DNA from: Heliocidaris erythrogramma
Lineage: Eukaryota; Echinodermata; Echinoidea; Camarodonta; Echinometridae
Direction of reading: 5' to 3'
Length of the DNA: 64,000 bases
Assembly (NCBI GenBank): GCA_025617745.1
Contig: CM046869.1
Span: forward strand, 17,190,994 to 17,254,993
Made by a program: the position numbers and the translations under genes. The notes under the pieces were generated by a model. The model made no database searches. It was given only the letters and a program-made list of their open reading frames with translations, and had not been told where the DNA came from. Shown here one piece after another: positions 37,032-47,831 of the stretch. The first letter of the stretch is position 1; every line of letters begins with the position of its first letter.

Positions 37032-37722
37032 CACTCCCGGGTACATTTCTGTAAAATAACTGGTATTTTCTGTCGCATGTACTAAAGGTATGGGGGGGAA
37101 AATAAGATAAATATTTTAAATACTTGCTTTCAAATTCAGCCCTTAAAAATCTCACTCCTACCTCAAATGGCCGTTAGGAAGAACTTTTGATATTTACAGC
37201 AAAATCCAAAGTCAAAATCTTGTCCAAAACCGGAGAAATCCCCGCCGATTTGTTTCGCGATCGCGTGTTGTTTACAAACTGCCGATGTCTTAGACTAAAA
37301 TCGGCCAATATAATTTTTGTCCACGAAGAAACTCGGGATCGCAAGGGCACATCGATCTTTACGATCGCGCACACAGAAAATCAGAACTTTTCCGTGTACG
37401 CCATAGGGACCGAATTTTTGAGGACAAAACTCTTTTGGGGAGATGTCAGCGCCCGCGGCGACCAGGAAATGTACACAATGACTCCGATAGCTCGTTTCGC
37501 GAGAATCAACAGTAAATTGCGGATTTCATTTTTGTAAATATCTTTTCCAACATTGGTGAGTTGAATTTATTGTATTTCTTCGATATTTTGGGGTCGGTTT
37601 TTGAAAATTAAATGCCGATTTTGAGTGAATATTGGTGACTTTTGTGCAGTGGTGTTTTAAAAAGATGAGGTGTATGACTGCCTACATTATACACACGAAG
37701 TATAGGAATGTACCTATGAGTG
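37032..37722 (+). mobile_element. Self-inserting hAT-like element, copy U1 (691 bp)
   Basis: Flanked by exact 8-bp duplications GGTCTAAC at 37024-37031 and 37723-37730. The left end CACTCCCGGGTACATTTCTG and the inverted right end CACTCATAGGTACATTCCTA match at 15 of 20 positions. No transposase is encoded. Frames on both strands happen to be open for about 110 codons. It is non-autonomous. Confidence 0.9.
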
Positions 37723-38044
37723 GGTCTAACTCTAAGGAGCGAAAGGGCTCATGGGCAGAGCTAATTTTATTGTATCCATTGTCATACCTTATCTGCATGA
37801 CAAGAGGAGGCATGGATACACACAAACACTGGCGAGTTTTCGGAAATTTCTTACGATCTTTTTTGGATTTTTTGGTAAAAATACATGTACGTACGATCAA
37901 AAAAACATTCTAATTCTAAACGTTTTCCTAGGAGTATACGCTGTGGTGAAGGAGCTATCGGTCGCGGGAGTTATCAGAAAAGTGATATTTCAGGGCATTT
38001 TCCAGTCATGCTAACCCGGGCGCAGTTAGATTGCTGGGTAAGAA

Positions 38045-39150
38045 CGCCTGGCTTCGTGATGTAGAAGGCGTATAGCCAATTTTTTTTTTTTTTACATTCA
38101 CGAAGCCAATCCTGGCTACCCTAGACCGAAATTTTCTGTCTCTCGTTCGTTAGCCTCTTATTTGGATAGGGTCGGCCATTCACTTAATTAGAGACAGAAA
38201 CGCTCCATTCACTCGCCTGACATGCCTGACTCTGAGCAAACTCACTGTCAACCGCTTGACAGTAGGCATCACTCCGGGTACATTTCTGTAAAATAGTTGG
38301 TATTTTCTGTCGCATGTACTAAAGGTATGGGGGAAAAAATAAGATAAATATTTTAAATACTTGCTTTCAAATTCAGCCCTTAAAAATCTCACTCCTACCT
38401 CAAATGGCCGTTAGGAAGAACTTTTGATATTTTCAGCAAAATCCAAAGTCAAAATCTTGTCCAAAACCTGAGAAATCCCCGCCGATTTGTTTCGCGATCG
38501 CGTGTTGTTTACAAACTGCCGATGTCTTAGACTAAAATCGGCCAATACAATTTTTGTCCACGAAGAAACTCGGGATCGCAAGCGCACATCGATCTTTACG
38601 ATCGCGCACACAGAAAATCGGAACTTTTCCGTGTATGCCATAGGGACCGAATTTTTGAGGACAAAACTCTTTTGGGGAGATGTCAGCGCCCGCGGCGACC
38701 AGGAAATGTACACAATGACTCCGATAGCTCGTTTCGCGTGAATCAACAGTAAATTACGGATTTGATTTTTGAAAATATCTTTTCCAACATTGGTGAGTTG
38801 AATTTATTGTATTTCTTGGATATTTTGGGGTCGGTTTTTGAAAATTAAATGCCGATTTTGAGTGAATATTGGTGACTTTTGTGCAGTGGTGTTTTAAAAA
38901 GATGAGGTGTATGACTGCCTACATTATACACACGAAGTATAGGAATGTAGCTATGAGTGGTAGGCATGTCGTTTTTGTAAATCGTATTATTCACATTTTA
39001 ACAATATAAATTTAAATTAAATAGATTAAGCCTAGGCTCTATACTTAAACGAAGTGAAGAGCTACGAACGAGAGACAGAATTTTCGGTCTATGGCTACCC
39101 GAGCACAGGCTCAGCCTCAGTCTCAGACTCGGTCAATGCATAGCCACAAT
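38045..39150. mobile_element. Inverted-arm repeat hosting copy U2
   Basis: AGACCGAAATTTTCTGTCTC followed by TCGTTCG near 38124 is inverted as GAGACAGAATTTTCGGTCT near 39070. Copy U2 (38270-38959) lies inside and is younger. The arms also share the CGGTCT end of the 0.8-kb repeat at 32-33 kb. Confidence 0.5.
38270..38959 (+). mobile_element. Self-inserting hAT-like element, copy U2 (690 bp)
   Basis: Flanked by exact GTAGGCAT duplications at 38262-38269 and 38960-38967. The left end is CACTCCGGGTACATT (one C fewer than U1) and the right end GTAGCTATGAGTG. It is nearly identical to U1 throughout. Confidence 0.92.
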
Positions 39151-39767
39151 ACCGTAGAGTCATGAGAGTGCAGTGCTGTCATGGCTGTGCATTATTCATT
39201 TACCGTACCGGCTAACGTTACCGGTCCTTGGTAGCGTACCGGTAATAATTCCAATCATGTTTTGGGTAATATCCAACACCTGATGCACTCACTGATCACA
39301 CCAATGACTGAAAAGCTTAAACATGTATCTATCATTTAATAATTAACAATACTTACACACTCACGTCCCTCCTGTACCTTTATATTTCAAAATTTTACAC
39401 TCTCTGTATCCTGCATGCAGTACTGGTTAGCGACTTTCCATTCTATTTTCATTCATATCATATCCGTTCATAAATTGAGGGTTGTTTGCTGCCATCTGCG
39501 TTGAATGTCTGGTCAACCACTCTCGTTTTTTTGTTTTTAAGATATTTTTTATTGTTTTCTCTCAAATCAAATACATAAAATGCAATTTTCATTAAACAAA
39601 TTGTACAAATTATTTGAACAAATATTTTAACAAAATAATACAATTATACATCAAACATTGAAAGAAATCTGAAAATAATGAAGAAAATATTACTTGTATC
39701 TTATACATAAATATTGAAATAAGAGAGAAAACCGTTACAAGCATCGATCGATGGTTACAAACGAGGA

Positions 39768-39798
39768 GGAGGAGGAAGAAGAAGAAGAAGAAGAAGAC
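39768..39798 (+). repeat. (GAGGAA/GAAGAA)n microsatellite
   Basis: A run of GAG/GAA triplets at the left edge of the 39.8-40.7 kb tandem array. Confidence 0.8.
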
Positions 39799-39859
39799 CG
39801 GCGAGCACTAGCTGGCGTAGACGGGGGGGAAGTGAGAGAAAAAGGCCTAAAAACTCGCT

Positions 39860-40690
39860 ATACAAGCCGTTATCTTTCTCTAAAAATTTGCTAAAACGTC
39901 AAAGCTTTCGCGCTTCGCGCGGGAAGGGGGAATAACTCTCCTCTCCCTGCACCCACTGTTACATACAGTGAAATGTTGAGTCCACATAATTCAAAAACAA
40001 TCCAGGCGTCGACCTATAACTTTCCGCCTAAATTTTTTTTTTTGCTACTAGCAGTTTTCTTTCTCTCAAATTTGCTAAAACGTCAGAGCTTTCGTACTTC
40101 GCGCGGGAAGGGGGAAACTCCCCCTCCCGTGCACCCATCCCTGTTACAGTGTAGTATTACGTCCAAAATAACTGAAAAGCAGCCAGGGCGTCGAACTGAA
40201 TTTCCGCCTGAAAAAAAAGTATTACGAGCCGTTATCTTTATCTCAAATTTGCTGTAAAACGTAGAGCTTTCGCACTTCGCGCCCACCCCTGTTACATATA
40301 TGCCTACCATGCAGTATTGCGTCCAAATAACTGAAAAGCAGCCAGGGCGTCGAACTATAACTTTCCGCCTAAAAAAATTGTTTGCTACCAGCCGTTTATC
40401 TTTCTCTGAAATTTGCTAAAACCTCAGAACTTTCGCGCTTCCCACGGGAAGGGGGACACTCCCCCTACCTGCACCCACCCCTGTTACATACAATGCAGTA
40501 TTGCGTCCAAATAACTGAAAAGCAGCCAGGGCGTCGAACTAACTTTCCGCCTAAAAAAAGTGTTACGAGCCGTTTTCTTTCTCTCAAATTTGCTGTAAGG
40601 CGTAGAGCTTTCGCGCTTCGCGCAGGAGGGGGAAAACTCCCCGGAAGGAAAAATCATAATCTGTATACGGATTACGCACCCCAAAATCCG
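39860..40690 (+). repeat. Degenerate tandem array, unit about 165-180 bp, five copies
   Basis: Each unit carries TTTGCTAAAACGTC or a variant, GAGCTTTCGCGCTTCGCGC, a CTCCCC...TGCACCC stretch, GTTACATACA, TCCAAATAACTGAAAAGCAG and ACTTTCCGCCTAAA. The CTTCGCGC landmark lies near 39915, 40098, 40276, 40438 and 40616. The third unit has lost about 20 bp. Confidence 0.8.
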
Positions 40691-42265
40691 CAAGGTTAAT
40701 GCACTAGAAATCTAGTTTTTGAAGGTTTGAAATGTGAACATTTTCAAAAGCTCTTTCGCTTTGCTCCCTCGCATAATTATTATCTTTAGGATCTCGTAGT
40801 TTCGCGCACCCAGTAGGCCAATATAGTTCTTAAATAGCTTAAAGGGTTCAAAAATTGAAAAAATAAAGATGTAACTGCTTTGCTCACTATATCATAATTA
40901 TGTTTCATATGACTCCTGCTAAATATTGCGCCCCCGATGTAGGATAAAGTATATAAAACAGCATTTGCAAAGGTTCAACTTATGAAAGAAATCTCAACTT
41001 CAGGTATAGCCTTGCTGAATTTCTCGACTCTTTCTCAAGCCTTTCAGGGTTTTCGTTAGTTTTGCTCCCGATTGTAGAATTGAGTGAATAGAAAACCGCT
41101 TATCAATGTATAAAATTCGAGCTTCTCTACCGCTGAATTGCAGTGGTTAATTGCAAAATTTCCTGGATAAAATGCACAAGAAATTGCGTTTTTTAGGGTT
41201 AAAAATTGAAAAATTTGCCGCTCGATCGCTTTGCTCCTTCGATGACGAAGATAAGTTTGGGCACTGGGGGGGGGGGGGGGACTTCGTTTTTTGCCCCGGG
41301 TGCCATAATCCCTAGTATCATGAACACGGATTGACACCCCTGTGGCCCCCCTATTGAAAAATCCTGGCTACGCCTGTGCCGGCGAGTTAGCAAAACCAGT
41401 GGCGTATCTAGGGATTATGGCGCCCAGGGCAAATAATGAAGTTAGTGAGGGAGCAAAGCGACCGAGCGGCAAATTTGCCCATAGTTAACCCTAAAAAACG
41501 CAATTTCTTGTGCATTTTACCCAGGAATTTTTGCAATTGACTATTGCAGTTGAGCAGTAGAGAAGCTAGAATTTTATACATTGATAAACGGTTTTCTATG
41601 TATTCACTCACTTCTACAATGGGGAGCAAAACTAACGATAACCCTATATATAGCCTTAAAAAGAGTCGAGAAATTAAGCAAGGCTACCTGAAGTTGAGAT
41701 TTCTTTCAAAAGTTGAACCTTTCCAAATGCTGTTTTATACACTTTATCCTATATTGGGGGCGCAATATTTAGCAGGAGTCATATGAAACGTATATGATAT
41801 TGTGAGCAAAGCAATTACATCTTTATTTTTTTTTCAAGTTTGAACCCTTTAAGGCCTACTGCACTGGTAAGTGGGCAGTGGGCAAATCCATTTTGAAATT
41901 CGGGGGGGGGGGGGGGGAGGGCACCACAAAAAATTCTCTGACAAGCAAAAAAAAAAATAGGTTATCACATTTTTGGGGTCTACTTTTCCTCAAAAAATCT
42001 TGGACAAAGCAAAAAAAAACAACAAAAAAACAAAGAAATCCTATTCCTGAATTTGTAGGGGGGGGGGGGTGGGGGCATTGGCCTATCTTCCAAAAGGTGA
42101 GGGGACCCCTGGATTTGCGCCCATGACTGGGGCGCGAAATTACAAGATCCTGAAAGAAAATAAATTGTCGCATTTCAAACCTTCAAAAGGTAGTTTTCTA
42201 GTGCATTTACCCTGCGGATTTGGGGCGCATAATCCGTAAGGATTATGATTTTTCTTCATTTCCCC
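40645..42265. mobile_element. Long foldback element, arms about 0.6-0.8 kb
   Basis: The left arm (AAAAATCATAATCTGTATAC, GGATTACGCACCCCAAAATC near 40670) is inverted in the right arm (GATTTGGGGCGCATAATCC near 42220). Matching continues through GACTCCTGCTAAATATTGCG and GCACAAGAAATTGCGTTTTT against their inverses at about 41760 and 41500. The arms differ by scattered substitutions and poly-G/C expansions, so this is an old element. Confidence 0.8.
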
Positions 42266-42351
42266 CTTCTTTTCTTTTTCTCCTTTGCATTTTTGCGCCC
42301 CCTCCAAGTGCCGCCCGGGCTACTTGCCCCCTGCCCCCTAGATATGCCACT
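41398..42351. mobile_element. hAT-type element with CAGTGGCGTA ends
   Basis: It begins CAGTGGCGTATCTAGGG and ends CCCCTAGATATGCCACTG, a TIR type common in animal hAT MITEs. The flanking octamers AGCAAAAC and AGCGAAGC agree at 6 of 8 positions, consistent with a decayed duplication. It overlaps the right arm of the foldback, so the two boundaries cannot both be simple. Confidence 0.55.
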
Positions 42352-43451
42352 GAGCGAAGCGACCGAGCGGGGGAGGGTGTGAGAGGGGGGTATCCCTCTC
42401 CCACACCAGGGACTTTTTAAAAAATCTGTCTATAAAACTTGCATTTTTATAGAGCATCCCAAAATGTTTTTTTAATGAAAAGAAGGAATGCACGGATCTA
42501 CGCCAATGGACGGAACCCCTCAATTAAGAATAACAATATGAGCGAACAGATTTTCTTCAATATTTTCGCATTGAAATTATGGCATATCTTATTTCCTAAC
42601 TTCTAATCATTAAAGAATGTGATGGTATATCAAGATCAAAGATAATGTACACAAATATAAAAAAAAGATCAAAGATAATGAGTTTGGATAATTATTAGAT
42701 TTAAGTTAATGTATCATAATTCTTATTTATTTTATCCAAAAATATTGGGGGGGGGGGGGAGGATGATAATACAGGCCATCCCCCACCTCAATTTTTTTGG
42801 GGATATATACGCCCATCCCCCCCCCCCCCCCCCCCGGGATCGACACCCATGTAGGGCATAAAATTTGACGTGGCTCTGACTTTGTAGGCCTACCATAGTT
42901 TCTTGCCTTCTTTCTTTTTCTTCAGTATTGTTGGCGTTGGCGTTCCATAGGCTGTTTTTCTCATTTTGTTTGTATGAAAAAGAAAGGAGAAAATAATGAC
43001 GAATGAATCTGTTTCTGGTGAGTTATTTCAAATGATATTGTCATATCGACGTGTGTATTGCTATTATGTGCAGCATAGGCCGGTCGATTTTCAAGTAAAA
43101 TGCAACAGAGTAGCAGTCTTACTCAATTTGTACTGTTTTATTTCCATACTTCACTACATGCATGTCCCACACATGTGATTTTATGTAAGGTTTCTGTCAC
43201 TCGTACACATACGAGCATGACGAGCTTATCGTAAGATAACCTCGTACTCCATAGACGTTAATACCACATCAGCAAGCAATGGTCATATTGACCATTAGAA
43301 TCATATACATGTGTGTATACTGGGTATTGGGGATACAGATGTAATTTTGTTTGAAATTGATGTTTTTGTGGGCAAACTGATACTTAAGTATCATTCTTTA
43401 GATTTTAAGTTATCAGTTCGTTAAGATACAAAATGTAGAAAGTTATAAAAA

Positions 43452-43557
43452 CTTACATTTACAGCCCTCTTTTTGGAACTTGTTACCAACACCTCCATAC
43501 GGATGACGACTGCTCTCAATAATGTTGCGCACTAGTGAGGCCGCTCTACATGGTTAC
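43452..43557 (-). pseudogene. Second exon-like fragment in the left arm of A1
   Basis: Read on the minus strand, AASLVRNIIESSRHPYGGVG then NKFQKEGCKC runs to a donor-like AAAT|GTAAGT. The same segment occurs at 47103-47205 (plus), 48745-48832 (minus) and 49078-49172 (plus). Small coding changes separate the copies. No ATG in frame was found nearby. Function unknown. Confidence 0.35.
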
Positions 43558-43639
43558 GCACCGTAGATACGTACGCAGAATGTTACGCACACAAGCTATT
43601 CTACGAAGACCTGGAAGGGCCAAACTGACGACGTAAAAA

Positions 43640-43735
43640 AATAAAAAATATTTCGTACGTACGTAGTAATTATTACGTACGTACGTAATATTTTTAATTT
43701 TTTTACGTCGTCAGTTTGGCCCTTTCAGGTTTTCG
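43640..43735. repeat. TACGTACG-centred palindrome of A1
   Basis: GGGCCAAACTGACGACGTAA on the left is inverted as TTACGTCGTCAGTTTGGCCC on the right. The centre is built from TACGTACGTA words around GTAATTATTAC. Confidence 0.9.
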
Positions 43736-43908
43736 TAGGAGATCGACGAACCATCGCGCCGGTACTACTACGAGTGCTGAGGGCTCCCTTCATCATAATC
43801 GTGAAAAATACAAACTGGATGCTGACGGGACAGTCTCGATAGCAGTTATCGACAAAAAGGACCCAAAATTTCAGGAAACCCTCTTCAAAGGTCACAAAAC
43901 AACCTGGT
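43735..43908 (+). pseudogene. Exon-like coding fragment inside element A1
   Basis: An open segment encodes SAEGSLHHNREKYKLDADGT and VSIAVIDKKDPKFQETLFKG, followed by HKTTW at a donor-like CTG|GTAAGT. A second copy is at 46784-46957 on the minus strand with near-identical coding (ACTGGTAAGT there becomes an AACTGGTAAGT context). The protein family was not recognised. It could be a captured host exon or a remnant of a transposon gene. Confidence 0.45.
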
Positions 43909-44204
43909 AAGTTTTAATCATCTATTATTCAATATAATTATTTGGATGTAAGTAAACTGCAATATATGATATTCAATTAAATATAGCCAAAAATGCACAG
44001 TGATGCAGTTTAGGTATGGGATGTGTGTTGGCTGCGTTACTACACAGTCGGCAATGGCGTGTACCTATGAGTGGTTATACGGCAGATTTGAATGTATACT
44101 TTACAATATCACCTCCCTTGCAATTCCAAGGGTTAATTCCCTATTTTTGCTGTATCTATATTGCATGATATTTATGTATTAACACTCATCATGCTCATAC
44201 CACT

Positions 44205-44895
44205 CACTCCCGGGTACATTTCTGTAAAATAGTTGGTATTTTCTGTCGCATGTACTAAAGGTATGGGGGGGAAAATAAGATAAATATTTTAAATACTTGC
44301 TTTCAAATTGAGCCCTTAAAAATCTCACTCCTACCTCAAATGGCCGTTAGGAAGAACTTTTGATATTTACAGCAAAATCCAAAGTCAAAATCTTGTCCAA
44401 AACCGGAGAAATCCCCGCCGATTTGTTTCGCGATCGCGTGTTGTTTACAAACTGCCGATGTCTTAGACTAAAATCGGCCAATATAATTTTTGTCCACGAA
44501 GAAACTCGGGATCGCAAGGGCACATCGATCTTTACGATCGCGCACACAGAAAATCGGAACTTTTCCGTGTACGCCATAGGGACCGAATTTTTGAGGACAA
44601 AACTCTTTTGGGGAGATGTCAGCGCCCGCGGCGACCAGGAAATGTACACAATGACTCCGATAGCTCGTTTCGCGAGAATCAACAGTAAATTACGGATTTG
44701 ATTTTTGGAAATATCTTTTCCAACATCGGTGAGTTGAATTTATTGTATTTCTTGGATATTTAGTGGTCGGTTTTTGTAAATTAAATGCCAATTTTGAGTG
44801 AATGTTTGTGACTTTTGTGCAGTGGTGTTTTAAAAAGTTGAGGTGTATGACTGCCTACATTATACACACGAAGTATAGGAATGTAGCTATGAGTG
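44205..44895 (+). mobile_element. Self-inserting hAT-like element, copy U3 (691 bp)
   Basis: Exact ATACCACT duplications at 44197-44204 and 44896-44903. Left end CACTCCCGGG, right end GCTATGAGTG. It is inserted across the left boundary of copy M1. Confidence 0.92.
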
Positions 44896-44909
44896 ATACC
44901 ACTCATAGC

Positions 44910-45625
44910 CACACCACGAATAGTGGTCATATTGACCACTACGAATACAAAATGCAAAAATAGTTCATATTTTCTGTCGCGTGTAGTAAAGGTATGGGGG
45001 GAAAATAAGATAAATATTTTAAATACTTGATTTCAAATTCAGCCCTTAAAAATCTCACTCCTACCTCAAATGGCCGTTAGAAAGAACTTTTGATATTTTC
45101 AGCAAAATCCAAAGTCAAAATCTTGTCCAAAACCAGAGAAATCCCCGCCGATTTGTTTCGCGATCGCGTGTTGTTTACATACTGCCGATGTCTTAGACTA
45201 AAATCGGCCAATAAATTTTTGTCCACGAAGAAACTCGGGATCGCAAGCGCACATCGATCTTAACGATCGCGCACACAGAAAATCGGGACTTTCCGTGTAT
45301 GCCACATAGGGACCGAATTTTTAAGGACAAAACTCTTTTGGGGAGATGTCAGCGCCCGCGGCGACCAGTAAATGTACACAATGACTCCGATAGCTCGTTT
45401 CGCGAGAATCAACAGTAAATTACGGATTTGATTTTTTGAAATATCTTTTCCAACATCGGTGAGTTGAATTTATTGTATTTCTTGGATATTTAGTGGTCGG
45501 TTTTTGTAAATTAAATGCCGATTTTGAGTGAATGTTTGTGACTTTTGTGCAGTGGTGTTTTAAAAAGTTGAGGTGTATGACTGCCTACATTATACACACG
45601 AAGTATAGGAATGTACCTATGAGTG
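44910..45625 (+). mobile_element. Self-inserting hAT-like element, copy U4 (716 bp)
   Basis: Exact CTCATAGC duplications at 44902-44909 and 45626-45633. The left end CACACCACGAATAGTGGTCA defines a second subfamily, with the perfect palindrome AGTGGTCATATTGACCACT. The right end is CCTATGAGTG. Its target octamer is part of the family's own terminus CACTCATAGC. Confidence 0.92.
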
Positions 45626-45633
45626 CTCATAGC

Positions 45634-46351
45634 CACACCACGAATAGTGGTCATATTGACCACTACGAATACAATATGCAAAAATAGTTGCTATTTTCTG
45701 TCGCGTGTAGTAAAGGTATGGGGGGAAAAATAAGATAAATATTTTAAATACTTGCTTTCAAATTCAGGCCTTAAAAATCTCACTCCTACCTCAAATGGCC
45801 GTGAGGAAAAACTTTTGATATTTTCAGCAAAATCCAAAGTCAAAATCTTGTCCAAAACCGGAGAAATCCCCGCCGATTTGTTTCGCGATCGCGCGTTGTT
45901 TACATACTGCCGATGTCTTTGGACTAAAATCGGCCAATAAAATTTTTGTCCACGAAAAAACTCGGGATCGCAAGCGCACATCGATCTTTACGATCGCGCA
46001 CACAGAAAATCGGGACTTTTCCGTGTATGCCACAGGGACCGAATTTTTAAGGACAAAAATCTTTTGGGGAGATGTCAGCGCCCGCGGCGACCAGGAAATG
46101 TACACATTGACTCCGATAGCTCGTTTCGCGAGAATCAACAGTAAATTACGGATTTGATTTTCGGAAATATCTTTTCCAACATCGGTGAGTTGAATTCATT
46201 GTATTTCTTGGATATTTTGATGTCGGTTTTTGTAATCTAAATGCCGATTTTGAGTGAATGTTTGTGACTTTTGTGCAGTGGTGTTTTAAAAAGTTGAGGT
46301 GTATGACTGCCTAAATTATACACACGAAGTATAGGAATGTAGCTATGAGTG
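45634..46351 (+). mobile_element. Self-inserting hAT-like element, copy U5 (718 bp)
   Basis: Exact CTCATAGC duplications at 45626-45633 and 46352-46359, the second insertion at the same octamer. It is about as intact as U4 and shares its left end. The right end GCTATGAGTG, followed by the target copy, creates the palindrome ATGTAGCTATGAG/TGCTCATAGCTACAT. Confidence 0.92.
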
Positions 46352-46617
46352 CTCATAGCTACATTCCTATACTTTGTGTGTATAATGTAGGCAGTCATAC
46401 ACCTCATCTTTTTAAAACACCACTGCACAAAAGTCACCAATATTCACTCAAAATCGGCATTTAATTTTCAAAAACCGACCCCAAAATATCCAAGAAATAC
46501 AATAAATTCAACTCACCAATGTTGGAAAAGATATTTACAAAAATGAAATCCGTAATTTACTGTTGATTCTCGCGAAACGAGCTATCGGAGTCATTGTGTA
46601 CATTTCCTGGTCGCCGC

Positions 46618-47392
46618 CACTCATAGGTACACGCCATTGCCGACTGTGTAGTAACGCAGGCAATAGTGAGTACGGTACTAATATGTATCACTGTGCATTT
46701 TTGGCTATATTTAAGTGAAACCCATATCTTGGTGTTTACTTAAATATAACTAATTATGTTGAATAATAGATGATTAAAACTTACCAGTTTGTTTTGTGAC
46801 CTTTGAAGAGGGTTTCCTGAAATTTTGGGTCCTTTTTGTCGATAACTGCTATCGAGACTGTCCCGTCAGCATCCAGTTTGTATTTTTCACGATTATGATG
46901 AAGGGAGCCCTCAGCGCTCGTAGTAGTACCGGCGCGATGGGTTCGTCGATCTCCTACGAAGACCTGAAAGGGCCAAACTGACGACGTAAAAAATTAAAAA
47001 TATTACGTACGTACGTAATAATTACTACGTACGTACGTAATATTTTTTATTTTTTTACGTCGTCAGTTTGGCCCTTCCAGGTCTTCGTAGGAGATCGACG
47101 AACCCATGTAGAGCGGCCTCACTAGTGCGCAACATTATTGAGAGCAGTCGCGATCCGTATGGAGATGTGGGTAACAAGTACCGAAAAGAGGGCTGTAAAT
47201 GTAAGTTTTTATAACTTTCTACATTTTGTATCTTAACGAACTGATAACTTAAAATCTAAAGAATGATACTTAAGTATCAGTTTGCCCACAAAAACATCAA
47301 TTTCAAACAAAATTACATCTGTATCCCCAATACCCAGTATACACACATGTATATGATTCTAATGGTCAATATGACCATTGCTTGCTGATGTG
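46618..47392 (-). mobile_element. Palindrome-centred element with captured exon, copy A2 (775 bp)
   Basis: Exact GTCGCCGC duplications at 46610-46617 and 47393-47400. It starts CACTCATAGGTACACGCC and ends CTTGCTGATGTG. It is inserted in the middle of copy M1. It carries the same exon-like fragment as A1 in inverse orientation and a central palindrome at 46937-47107. Confidence 0.92.
46784..46957 (-). pseudogene. Exon-like coding fragment inside element A2
   Basis: Minus-strand counterpart of 43735-43908, encoding the same YKLDADGTVSIAVIDKKDPK segment and ending at a GTAAGT donor-like site. The near identity of both copies shows that the fragment moved with the element rather than being acquired twice. 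Confidence 0.45.
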
Positions 47393-47831
47393 GTCGCCGC
47401 GGGCGCTGACATCTCCCCAAAAGAGTTTTGTCCTCAAAAATTCGGTCCCTATGGCGTACACGGAAAAGTTCCGATTTTCTGTGTGCGCGATCGTAAAGAT
47501 CGATGTGCCCTTGCGATCCCGAGTTTCTTCGTGGACAAAAATTATATTGGCCGATTTTAGTCTAAGACATCGGCAGTTTGTAAACAACACGCGATCGCGA
47601 AACAAATCGGCGGGGATTTCTCCGGTTTTGGACAAGATTTTGACTTTGGATTTTGCTGTAAATATCAAAAGTTCTTCCTAACGGCCATTTGAGGTAGGAG
47701 TGAGATTTTTAAGGGCTGAATTTGAAAGCAAGTATTTAAAATATTTATCTTATTTTTCCCCCCATACCTTTAGTACATGCGACAGAAAATACCAACTATT
47801 TTACAGCAATGTACCCGGGAGTGACTCATAC

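Larger units (their letters stand above)
43265..44073 (+). mobile_element. Palindrome-centred element with captured exon, copy A1 (809 bp)
   Basis: The left end is CACATCAGCAAGCAATGGTC and the right end CCTATGAGTG. The flanks are GTTAATAC and GTTATAC, an 8-bp duplication with one base lost. The left 0.4 kb runs into a centre of TACGTACGTA words. The right half departs from the palindrome at about 43735 into a coding-like fragment. It is the inverted sister of A2. Confidence 0.8.
44201..47823 (-). mobile_element. Host copy M1 of the hAT-like family, split by nested insertions
   Basis: A minus-oriented copy starts CACT at 44201, is interrupted by U3, U4 and U5, and resumes at 46352. It is interrupted again by A2 (46618-47392) and ends CCCGGGAGTG at 47823. 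The outer flanks GCTCATAC (44193-44200) and ACTCATAC (47824-47831) agree at 7 of 8 bases. Removing the inserts gives one contiguous family member. Confidence 0.82.

Noticed and set aside
37187-37537. About 110-codon frames open on both strands in many hAT-like copies (the RDRVLFTNCRCLRLKSAN and SPRALTSPQKSFVLKNSV readings)
   Set aside because: Differences among copies are mostly amino-acid-changing, both strands are equally open, there is no family resemblance, and the frames are broken in the older copy at 55.6 kb. Openness reflects low age and composition, not coding.
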